Assembly (NCBI GenBank): GCA_944327425.1
Contig: CALVHJ010000072.1
Coordinates: forward strand, 1-6,702
Length of the DNA stretch: 6,702 nt
Reading direction: 5' to 3'
DNA from: an uncultured Bacilli bacterium
GTDB lineage: Bacteria > Bacillota_I > Bacilli_A > RF39 > UBA660
In this document: positions 1-5,816 of the stretch, piece by piece
How the letters are laid out: each line of letters opens with the position of its first letter
Numbering within the stretch: the stretch's first letter is position 1
Position numbers and translations under genes: made by a program
The notes under the pieces: generated by a model
Told to the model about the DNA's origin: nothing
Database searches by the model: none
What the model saw: only the letters and a program-made list of their open reading frames with translations

Positions 1-36
1 GTTATACTTCTCTATTAATTTTATTTATGATATAAT
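1..36 (+). CRISPR. Terminal CRISPR repeat (36 nt), type II-C style
   Basis: A single complete 36-nt repeat unit starts GTTATACTTC and ends TTTATGATATAAT. It is recognised as a repeat because a degenerate copy of the same length (30/36 identical) lies in the tracrRNA gene at 4970-5005, upstream of cas9, and because GTT...AAT ends and a 36-nt length are typical of type II repeats. No second repeat follows to the right, so this is the terminal unit of an array that lies to the left of the window; spacers are not visible. The tracrRNA runs on the minus strand, so crRNA must be read from the plus strand, with the repeat as written here. Whether this end is leader or trailer for spacer acquisition cannot be told from one repeat. 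Confidence 0.88.
28..36 (+). promoter_or_regulatory. Extended -10 promoter inside the CRISPR repeat
   Basis: The repeat ends in TGATATAAT, a perfect extended -10 element (TG-N-TATAAT). In Neisseria type II-C arrays each repeat ends in a comparable extended -10 box and drives its own crRNA, starting in the next spacer. By analogy every repeat of this array would start a crRNA. No good -35 box is seen at the expected distance, as is common for extended -10 promoters. The copy in this last repeat would start transcription near position 43, immediately before the terminator hairpin. Confidence 0.7.
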
Positions 37-44
37 AGTATTGC

Positions 45-81
45 AAAAAAGCTTGAAATTTCAATATTTTCAAGCTTTTTT
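45..81. terminator. Bidirectional intrinsic terminator between array and cas2
   Basis: Perfect 14-bp inverted repeat: left arm 45-58 (AAAAAAGCTTGAAA), right arm 68-81 (TTTCAAGCTTTTTT), 9-nt loop. A U-tract follows the stem core on both strands, so it can stop the plus-strand CRISPR array transcript and the minus-strand cas9-cas1-cas2 transcript, which converge here. It lies 53 nt beyond the cas2 stop codon. Confidence 0.8.
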
Positions 82-133
82 ATTTTATTTTTTTATAAAA
101 ATTATGCTATTTTTTATATATAATTTTTCTTTT

Positions 134-454
134 TTAAAAAAATGACAAATTTTCATATTCAATTGGTTTCTCATATTTCAGCTTTTTTCCTAAAAGTATA
201 TCAATACTGTCATATTGTTTTTCTGTAACAGTCAGCACCCTTATTGAACCATTATTTGGAATTCCATTTTTTAATCTCTCTTTATGCATATTTACAGCAT
301 CTAATCCATTGCATAATCTTACATATACTGAATATTGCAACATATAATATCCATCTTTTATTAAAAAATTTCTAAATTGTGTAGCTACTTTTCTTTCTTT
401 TTTAGTTTTTACTGGTAAATCAAAAAATACTAATATTCTCATAAACTTATGCAT
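134..454 (-). CDS. cas2: CRISPR-associated endoribonuclease-fold protein Cas2
   Basis: Small 106-aa protein with the ferredoxin-like opening strand of Cas2, MRILVFFDLP at residues 5-14, where Asp12 is the conserved metal-site aspartate. The segment FLIKDGYYMLQYSVYVRL (residues 30-47) matches the second conserved part of type II Cas2 proteins. In type II systems Cas2 dimers bridge two Cas1 dimers in the complex that integrates new spacers. The start at 454 (ATGCATAAG) overlaps the cas1 stop by 8 nt, which suggests translational coupling. An AGAG/AGG-rich stretch precedes it; the in-frame ATG at residue 5 has no suitable ribosome site. It is the last gene of the cas operon, and no csn2 or cas4 follows. 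Confidence 0.95.
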   Translation of the reverse strand: MHKFMRILVFFDLPVKTKKERKVATQFRNFLIKDGYYMLQYSVYVRLCNGLDAVNMHKERLKNGIPNNGSIRVLTVTEKQYDSIDILLGKKLKYEKPIEYENLSFF

Positions 455-1346
455 ACCTATACTCTTTTAATCCATTTAAAACTGGTAATTTTATATAATT
501 TGATTTATTTTCAAAACTCGTAGCTAAAGACTTAACAACATTTTCTATTGCTGTTTGTATATTATATGATTTACCATCTATTAAAATAAGAATATTAATA
601 AGATTATATATTACTCTTTTAGTATCTGAATCTAATTCATCTTTTATTGTAACATTTTTTAATACATATAAATCAACTAATGGTCTAAAACATTCAATAA
701 TATCATCTGCCAAATTAAAAGCGTTAAGCTGATTATGGTGAAATATTCCTAACGCTGGTTCAAATCCATACATTACTAAACTTCTTGAAATCATTCCTCT
801 AACTATTGCATAGCCATAATTTAAACATGAATTATATAAATCTGCATTTTTTCTTGAAAAATCTTTTCCAAAAATAGTTTTAAAATATATAGCAGCAGCT
901 ACAGCTTCCATATTTGTACTATCTCCAGATAAAACTTTATTACTAATTAATTTTAGTTCTTTATATGAATCATAGTATTCTAATTCTTTTAAAACTAAAG
1001 CTTGATTTTCTATTTTCTGCATTACTATAGACTGCCACATTCTTTTCAAAACGGGCTTTGGCATCTCAATTTGTCTTTTTAAATTTCTTAATTTTCTAGA
1101 ATAATTATTAACTGACAATAACATTCCTTTAGGTAAATGTTTTTCATCACAAACATATAAAATTATATCATGCTCTACAATTTTATTAAGAGTATACGTA
1201 GTAATATTAGTTCTTAAAGAATCTATACATATACTATTAATATCTTCAAGAGGAATTGTATGTTCCTCATTATTCAAAACTACTAATTGCTCATTTTTAA
1301 CACTTAATCTAACATTACTTTCAATAAATAAATTTTTAAAAGCCAT
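447..1346 (-). CDS. cas1: CRISPR integrase Cas1 (type II)
   Basis: 299-aa Cas1, the metal-dependent integrase that, with Cas2, inserts protospacers at the array end. The N-terminal beta domain (about residues 1-85) opens MAFKNLFIES and carries the expected run around LEDINSICID (33-42). The C-terminal helical domain holds the likely catalytic metal ligands Glu147 (in NMEAVAAA), His204 (in GIFHHNQLNAFNLADD) and Glu218 (in DDIIECFRP). Length and motif order are those of type II Cas1. It begins 67 nt after the cas9 stop, a longer gap than usual, and no strong Shine-Dalgarno site is seen just before the ATG (AGGAT lies about 15 nt upstream). Most likely it is co-transcribed with cas9. All key residues are present, so adaptation should be functional. 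Confidence 0.96.
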   Translation of the reverse strand: MAFKNLFIESNVRLSVKNEQLVVLNNEEHTIPLEDINSICIDSLRTNITTYTLNKIVEHDIILYVCDEKHLPKGMLLSVNNYSRKLRNLKRQIEMPKPVLKRMWQSIVMQKIENQALVLKELEYYDSYKELKLISNKVLSGDSTNMEAVAAAIYFKTIFGKDFSRKNADLYNSCLNYGYAIVRGMISRSLVMYGFEPALGIFHHNQLNAFNLADDIIECFRPLVDLYVLKNVTIKDELDSDTKRVIYNLINILILIDGKSYNIQTAIENVVKSLATSFENKSNYIKLPVLNGLKEYRYA

Positions 1347-1413
1347 ACTTTTATACTTAAATCCTGTATCTTATACTACGTTTAATTTTACTCAACAGTC
1401 TTAAGACAAAGTT

Positions 1414-4400
1414 TTAAGCTTTCTTTCCCCCTTTCACATTTTTAAAATCATTTCTTTTTTCTGGTATTCTTACTTCATGATATTCACCGAGTACATCTAC
1501 TTCATATTTTTTTATCTCTAATAGCGTTTTTATTCCAAGACCTCTTCTTTTATATTCATTATCATGTGTCTTAATTTCAATACTAGCAGATGAAATATCT
1601 GAAGACACATAGTAAGCAAAAACATCATTATATAATTTATTTTCTAACTTTTGATTTTCACTAGGTATAAATTCAATAGGTTTTTTAGATTTTATATGCA
1701 CTAAGTCATTAGGATACAAAGAAAATATAAAATCTTTATCATTCATCTCCTTCCATTCACTTTCCGGTTTTTTTGCAATACTTGCTTTATTAGGTAAATT
1801 TTTCTCTATAACATTTTTAGTATATACAGGAACCAAATAATATCCTTCATTTTCTATATAAAAAACATCAATTCTTACCATTGATCCATTTTCAGCTAAA
1901 GACTTGCCATCATTTAAAGTAACAAATGAAGATACCTTCTTTTCTATCTTAACCTTTTTTACTATCGCTCCTTTACTACCATCTTTATTAGGTTTATAAA
2001 ATGAATCTTTAAATGCCTCTTTAGCATTACCATCAAACTCTTTCAATCTTTTAAGTAATGCTTTGTATAAATATATATCGTCTATTTTTTGCTTCTCTGA
2101 ATATCCATCTATATCCATCTCATCCTTTGTTAGACTTAATTTAGTAAGTGGTGTTTTAGTTACTGAATAAAAATTATTATCATGTTTTCTAAGTCCTCTG
2201 ATAGTATCTTTATGTGCTGCTCCAGTAACTTTTCGTCTTGGCATTCTTGAAACAAAAATCGGTTTTACATTTTCAATATCTGTATATCTTACTAATTTAG
2301 AATTTTTTAAAGCTTCATGCATTAAATTTTCATTTTGTAAGCTTCTAATTTCAAGCTCTTCTCTAAATCCTTGATAAGGTTGAGGAAATTTACTTAAATC
2401 TACATATTCTCCTGTTTCTTCATTTATTATTTTATTTTCCTTAATATTACAATTTTTTAATTCGTTATACTTATAAAAATTAGTTATACTTTGAATTAAT
2501 TTAGGAGTTATTATAGCTATTATAACTGCATCTATTGCATGATGTTTATCGCCATTAGCTCTTATTTTTTCTATACCAAGCCTTTTTCTAATATGAGATG
2601 TTATTGCTCCGTTTACAGCTTGTACTTTTATTTTTATACCATCATTTTTCTTAAACTTTAAATTATTTCTAAGCAAATTATACATAAGCCTACTTAAATA
2701 CTGAGTATCTTTTATATTTCTTTCTTTAAAATTATCTATATCTTCTCTTGTTATTCCTTCAACCAACAATTTTTTTAACTTTTTATAATTGTTTTTCTTT
2801 ATATATGTAGTCTCTATTCTTAATTTGTATTCATCAACATGCATTCCATTTTTTCTTAAATATTCAAGTGGAACTCTATTGCCTTTTTTTCTATTTTCAG
2901 AAGATAAAACCAATACTTTATTATTAAACGTATCATCAAAAGAAATACTGTATGGAATTATATGATCAATATCTACAAGCTCTGTAAATAATTCATCTGG
3001 TGTTATTTTATGTCCAGAATATATACATATTTCATCTTGTTCTTTCCAAAGTCTATATTTTATAATATCTTGTCCTGTGACATTGAATTTTCCCATCTCT
3101 TGAATTTCTAGTTTTGCTTTCTCATTTTCTGATTTTCTCTCTTCATTTTTTTTACTTATTCTATTTCTCTCTTCAAATGTTTTAGAAAGTTCCCTTGCAA
3201 GCTCAATATTTATGCATAAAGGTTCACCATATTTGTTTACAATTGCATTTACAACTTTTATTGTTTGAGATACAGCTCTTTTTACTACTGGATTTGTTAT
3301 ATCATCTTTAATAGTATTAAATGAAAGTTTATTCTTTCTCTTTACATTTATATTTACATCTTTTCCATACACTTTTTCAACAGCTTTGTCATAAGTTAGA
3401 CCCTGTTCTAAAAATGGTATTAACTTTTCCATAGCTTTAATAGATAAGTTTCCTACTTTTGAAAAACTAATCTCCAATAAATTTTCTATAAGTTCATCTG
3501 TTAACTCTCTACAGTTTTCTTTTAAATATTTTTTTATACTTTTATCATTTTTAAATACGGACAATGCATATGCTAATTTATTTAAAGTATCTATAGAAAG
3601 TTTATCTACTATACCTTTTTCTATTTTATCTAATATTTTTCTTATTTTATGATAACTTTGAAACTCCCTAAGTTTAGTCTCTTTTTCTGATAAGCTAAAT
3701 AAATCTTCTATATTTGAAACTTTTTTCAAGTTATAATTTACCATATTAAAAGTAACATTATAATCTAAATTTAACACTTTTCTTATTTTATCAAAAGATA
3801 TTGTATCACTTTTTTTAGCAAGATTTATCAATTCTTTTCTTTGTTCATTTGAAAGCGACTTAGATATATTTTTTACTTTTCCGTCAATATTTTCTTTACA
3901 TTCGAGTTTGATATGATTAATGTCTTGTAATAATTTAAAATATTCAAAAGTATATGATGCTTTTACTGCTCGTGGCTCTTTAGGTTCTAATGTACATCTT
4001 CCAATCATTTTTTCTATTTGATTTCCACCATATGGGCTATCTCCACCAGGTCCTTCTTCGAAACTTCTTTGAGATTCAAATATATTTAAATATTTTTCTA
4101 TAAATTTATCTGTTATTTTAGAATTTAGCTCTTTTTGCTTTTGTAATATTAACTTTATTTCATTTACAAGATCACTTCTTCTTACTGTAGAAGTATAACT
4201 ATCTGTTGTATTTCTTATTTTTAAAATTTTTCTTCCATCATTAAAATTTTTATTTGTAGTAAATCTTTCATCATTTAAATACATTTGAGCTACTGTTTTG
4301 TAATCATTCTCTTTCATAATTTTATCATTTTCAACAGTAGCAGTTAATAATTTACCTATATCCTTATCTGATTTTTCCTCGGAAATACTATTAGATTTAT

Positions 4401-4800
4401 ATCCTCTTCTTTTTACAAAATTTATTAAAACTCTTGCTAATTCTTTAGCAGTCAATAATGTATCAAGCCCTTCAACTCTAAGTTCATATACATTTTTTTC
4501 AAATCTATATTCACTATTACTAAACATTGCTTGTACTTCTTTTTTTGAAATAATATTATATTCTTCAAGAAGAGATAAAACTCTGTCTCTTCTATGTCTT
4601 CTCCTTCTTAATCTTCTCCTTACTCCTCTTGCTTCTCGCCTTTTTAAAGCTAAAGAAGATCCATCTTTAGGATTTTCAGCTTTATCAAAAATTCTTGATC
4701 CAAGATTTTCAATTTTTACTGGATTTCCATCACAATCTGTTTGGATAACTGCCCATCCTACTGAACTTATTCCTAAATCTAACCCTATTTTATAATCCAT
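1414..4800 (-). CDS. cas9: Type II-C CRISPR RNA-guided endonuclease Cas9
   Basis: 1128-aa Cas9, the crRNA:tracrRNA-guided DNA nuclease. RuvC-I is at the N-terminus (IGLDLGISSVGW, Asp8). An unusually arginine-dense bridge helix spans about 52-75 (core RRREARG-like then RRRLRRRRHRR). The REC lobe follows, including EGPGGDSPYGG (249-259), a motif also known from Staphylococcus aureus Cas9, and GRCTLEPKEPRA (267-278). RuvC-II is INIELARELSK (Glu533). HNH has VDIDHIIPYS (Asp612, His613) and Asn636. RuvC-III is KHHAIDAVIIA (His754, Asp757). The C-terminal wedge/PAM-interacting part starts near PRRKVTGAAHKDTIR (854-868), typical of clostridial and Geobacillus type II-C proteins. All nuclease residues are intact. 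AGGAG sits 8 nt before the ATG. Size, absence of csn2 and array layout support II-C. The PAM cannot be read from the sequence. Confidence 0.97.
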   Translation of the reverse strand: MDYKIGLDLGISSVGWAVIQTDCDGNPVKIENLGSRIFDKAENPKDGSSLALKRREARGVRRRLRRRRHRRDRVLSLLEEYNIISKKEVQAMFSNSEYRFEKNVYELRVEGLDTLLTAKELARVLINFVKRRGYKSNSISEEKSDKDIGKLLTATVENDKIMKENDYKTVAQMYLNDERFTTNKNFNDGRKILKIRNTTDSYTSTVRRSDLVNEIKLILQKQKELNSKITDKFIEKYLNIFESQRSFEEGPGGDSPYGGNQIEKMIGRCTLEPKEPRAVKASYTFEYFKLLQDINHIKLECKENIDGKVKNISKSLSNEQRKELINLAKKSDTISFDKIRKVLNLDYNVTFNMVNYNLKKVSNIEDLFSLSEKETKLREFQSYHKIRKILDKIEKGIVDKLSIDTLNKLAYALSVFKNDKSIKKYLKENCRELTDELIENLLEISFSKVGNLSIKAMEKLIPFLEQGLTYDKAVEKVYGKDVNINVKRKNKLSFNTIKDDITNPVVKRAVSQTIKVVNAIVNKYGEPLCINIELARELSKTFEERNRISKKNEERKSENEKAKLEIQEMGKFNVTGQDIIKYRLWKEQDEICIYSGHKITPDELFTELVDIDHIIPYSISFDDTFNNKVLVLSSENRKKGNRVPLEYLRKNGMHVDEYKLRIETTYIKKNNYKKLKKLLVEGITREDIDNFKERNIKDTQYLSRLMYNLLRNNLKFKKNDGIKIKVQAVNGAITSHIRKRLGIEKIRANGDKHHAIDAVIIAIITPKLIQSITNFYKYNELKNCNIKENKIINEETGEYVDLSKFPQPYQGFREELEIRSLQNENLMHEALKNSKLVRYTDIENVKPIFVSRMPRRKVTGAAHKDTIRGLRKHDNNFYSVTKTPLTKLSLTKDEMDIDGYSEKQKIDDIYLYKALLKRLKEFDGNAKEAFKDSFYKPNKDGSKGAIVKKVKIEKKVSSFVTLNDGKSLAENGSMVRIDVFYIENEGYYLVPVYTKNVIEKNLPNKASIAKKPESEWKEMNDKDFIFSLYPNDLVHIKSKKPIEFIPSENQKLENKLYNDVFAYYVSSDISSASIEIKTHDNEYKRRGLGIKTLLEIKKYEVDVLGEYHEVRIPEKRNDFKNVKGGKKA

Positions 4801-4808
4801 ATTTTATT

Positions 4809-4813
4809 CTCCT
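4809..4813 (-). promoter_or_regulatory. Ribosome binding site of cas9
   Basis: AGGAG on the minus strand, 8 nt before the cas9 ATG. It fixes the cas9 start at 4800, and the protein then begins directly with the RuvC-I strand. Confidence 0.8.
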
Positions 4814-4828
4814 AGAAATTATATAACA

Positions 4829-4858
4829 ATTTTACTATATTTTTTAATCAAAAGTCAA
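4829..4858 (-). promoter_or_regulatory. Predicted cas9 operon promoter
   Basis: Reading the minus strand: TTGACT (4853-4858) as -35, an 18-nt spacer, then TAAAAT (4829-4834) as -10. Transcription would start near 4822, leaving a leader of about 20 nt with the AGGAG site. The promoter is downstream of the tracrRNA terminator, so cas9 has its own start. The hexamers are the same as those of the tracrRNA promoter. A TATAAT closer to the gene has no matching -35 at good spacing. Confidence 0.6.
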
Positions 4859-4895
4859 TAAAAATGTTTAATTTTATGTAAACTTATATAAAAAT

Positions 4896-4922
4896 AAAAA
4901 AATGGACTAGCATTGCTAGTCC
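4896..4922 (-). terminator. Intrinsic terminator of the tracrRNA
   Basis: Minus strand: 8-bp stem GGACTAGC (4915-4922) with GCTAGTCC (4904-4911), a 3-nt loop, one A, then seven T. A strong Rho-independent terminator that also forms the 3'-most hairpin of the tracrRNA and separates it from the cas9 promoter. Confidence 0.87.
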
Positions 4923-4969
4923 TAGATGACTACTTATATAGTCAGTGCTTTACGACGTAAATTAGTCTT

Positions 4970-5005
4970 ATTATACTAACCTACTAATCTTATTTATGAT
5001 ATAAT
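4970..5005 (-). repeat. tracrRNA anti-repeat (degenerate CRISPR repeat)
   Basis: 36-nt segment matching the repeat at 1-36 at 30 of 36 positions when both are read on the plus strand. The differences are at repeat positions 1, 9, 10, 11, 15 and 20. Four of these (1, 11, 15 and 20) become G-U wobbles in the RNA duplex; only 9 and 10 are unpaired. The last 16 positions, including TGATATAAT, are identical. The substitution pattern shows selection for RNA pairing rather than random decay. Confidence 0.9.
4997..5005 (+). promoter_or_regulatory. Extended -10 element kept in the anti-repeat, plus strand
   Basis: The anti-repeat carries the same TGATATAAT as the CRISPR repeat. On the plus strand it faces right, against the tracrRNA promoter, and would start an RNA near 5012. 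If active it would make a transcript antisense to the tracrRNA 5' end and promoter region. The motif is also needed for pairing with the repeat, so conservation alone does not prove promoter use. Confidence 0.4.
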
Positions 5006-5006
5006 T

Positions 5007-5023
5007 TGTACCTTTACAGTACA
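5007..5023. promoter_or_regulatory. 17-nt dyad at the tracrRNA transcription start
   Basis: Inverted repeat TGTAC-(7 nt)-GTACA lying across the predicted tracrRNA start (about 5022). It could be an operator for a repressor, or in RNA a hairpin of 5 bp plus a U-G pair at the extreme 5' end, ahead of the anti-repeat. The sequence does not decide between these. Confidence 0.4.
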
Positions 5024-5028
5024 CTTAT

Positions 5029-5057
5029 ATTTTAGCATATTATTTTTTTCAAGTCAA
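5029..5057 (-). promoter_or_regulatory. tracrRNA promoter (sigma-70/SigA type)
   Basis: Minus strand: TTGACT (5052-5057) as -35, exactly 17 nt of spacer, then TAAAAT (5029-5034) as -10, preceded by TGC, which makes an extended -10. This is among the best vegetative promoter matches in the window and is placed correctly for an RNA that starts just before the anti-repeat. Confidence 0.78.
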
Positions 5058-5133
5058 TAAATTTTATACATATAAATTTATATTTAATTTTATTAAAAAC
5101 ACATAAAAATGATTTAACATAATTATCTTTATT

Positions 5134-5781
5134 TTACCAAATAAAATTAGATTTTAATGCTTCTCCATTATCTATTAATAAATCTTGCCCTGTCATACTT
5201 TTATTATTTACTGAAATAAAATAAGTAAAATTCGCTATTTCTTCTGCACTTGCCCATTTGTTAAGTAAAGTTTCATTTAAAACCTCTTGCCATAATTTTG
5301 GGTCATTAATTATATGATCATTTAAAGGTGTTATAACACCTCCTGCAGATATACTATTAGATGTAGCATTATATTTAGCTACTCTTAAAGCTACATTTTT
5401 CATATAAGTAACTATTCCTCCTTTACTTGCAGCATATTCTGGAAATTCCGCACCAGTAGAAGCACTTGCAGAAGCAATAAATACAATAGATTTTATATTA
5501 GGCTGTATTCCATACTTTTCAGTAATATTAATAGTTCCCTTTAAATTAACGTCTATATCATCTTGAGTATTTTGGACTCCCGCATTATTTATTAATATAT
5601 CTACATCTAAAATTTGAGGTAAATCTTTAGAACATATATCTTTTTTTACATGTGTATATAATTCATTACTTATAGTTGAATCTTTTATATCCATTCCTAT
5701 AACATTATGACCTTCAGATATAAATTTACAAGCTATAGCTCTACCTATCCCACTTGATGTTCCAGTTACTAACACTTTCAT
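5134..5781 (-). CDS. Compact short-chain dehydrogenase/reductase (SDR family)
   Basis: NAD(P)-dependent oxidoreductase of the classical SDR fold; substrate unknown. With the start used here (215 aa, MKVLVTGTSSGIGRAIA) the features are: cofactor motif TGTSSGIG at residues 6-13, Asp31 at the end of the second strand (suggesting NAD rather than NADP), NNAG at 65-68, Asn79, Ser104 and the catalytic pair Tyr116/Lys120 in EYAASKGG. Only about 10 residues separate NNAG from Asn79, where about 20-25 is usual, so the protein is shorter than the common 240-250 aa. An ATG 12 nt upstream (5793) is in frame, but it lacks a Shine-Dalgarno site, whereas GGTGAT lies 4 nt before the ATG at 5781. It follows the transporter gene after 35 nt, or 23 nt if the upstream ATG is used, probably in one operon. 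Confidence 0.88.
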   Translation of the reverse strand: MKVLVTGTSSGIGRAIACKFISEGHNVIGMDIKDSTISNELYTHVKKDICSKDLPQILDVDILINNAGVQNTQDDIDVNLKGTINITEKYGIQPNIKSIVFIASASASTGAEFPEYAASKGGIVTYMKNVALRVAKYNATSNSISAGGVITPLNDHIINDPKLWQEVLNETLLNKWASAEEIANFTYFISVNNKSMTGQDLLIDNGEALKSNFIW

Positions 5782-5785
5782 TTCT

Positions 5786-5791
5786 ATCACC
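5786..5791 (-). promoter_or_regulatory. Ribosome binding site that decides the SDR start
   Basis: GGTGAT on the minus strand matches the distal part of the 16S anti-Shine-Dalgarno complement (GGAGGTGATC) and sits 4 nt before the ATG at 5781. It overlaps the upstream ATG (5793), making that longer start (219 aa) less likely. Confidence 0.55.
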
Positions 5792-5816
5792 ATCCCATTA
5801 ATTTTTTATAAATTTA

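Larger units (their letters stand above)
4896..5022 (-). ncRNA. tracrRNA of the type II-C system
   Basis: RNA of about 127 nt, predicted from a promoter at 5029-5057 to a terminator at 4896. In RNA order it has a short 5' part; an anti-repeat (5005-4970) complementary to the CRISPR repeat; a small nexus-like hairpin (4961-4949, TTTAC/GTAAA around a 3-nt loop); a second hairpin (4944-4927, TGACTA/TAGTCA with a 6-nt loop); and the 8-bp terminator hairpin. Pairing with the repeat 5' end is G-U plus seven Watson-Crick pairs, then a small internal loop at repeat positions 9-10, then a long duplex interrupted only by G-U wobbles. Such a duplex is the expected RNase III substrate. Its position directly upstream of cas9, on the same strand, fits its role as the Cas9 scaffold RNA. 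The exact 5' end is inferred. Confidence 0.88.

Noticed and set aside
67..102. A possible further degenerate repeat one spacer-length after the terminal repeat
   Set aside because: Only about 17 of 36 positions match, which is near background for such AT-rich sequence, and the segment overlaps the terminator stem.
1371..1390. Repeat-like fragment in the cas9-cas1 gap (TTATACT...TTAATTTTA)
   Set aside because: The two matching blocks need a gap to align, the promoter-bearing 3' half is missing, and the blocks are short AT-rich strings that recur by chance.
2464..2493. GTTATACTT, the first nine bases of the repeat, occurs twice inside cas9
   Set aside because: Both copies are ordinary codons in a conserved coding region, with no further similarity to the repeat beyond these bases.
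5036..5133. A terminator for the transporter-SDR operon after the SDR stop
   Set aside because: The stretch is AT-rich with only weak imperfect dyads (around 5060-5080) and no GC-containing stem followed by a T-run, so no terminator is called. Apart from the tracrRNA promoter, nothing else is seen here.
5782..5793. Longer SDR start at 5793 (MVIEM...)
   Set aside because: No Shine-Dalgarno site precedes it, while GGTGAT is well placed for the ATG at 5781, which begins directly with the first Rossmann strand. The longer form remains possible.
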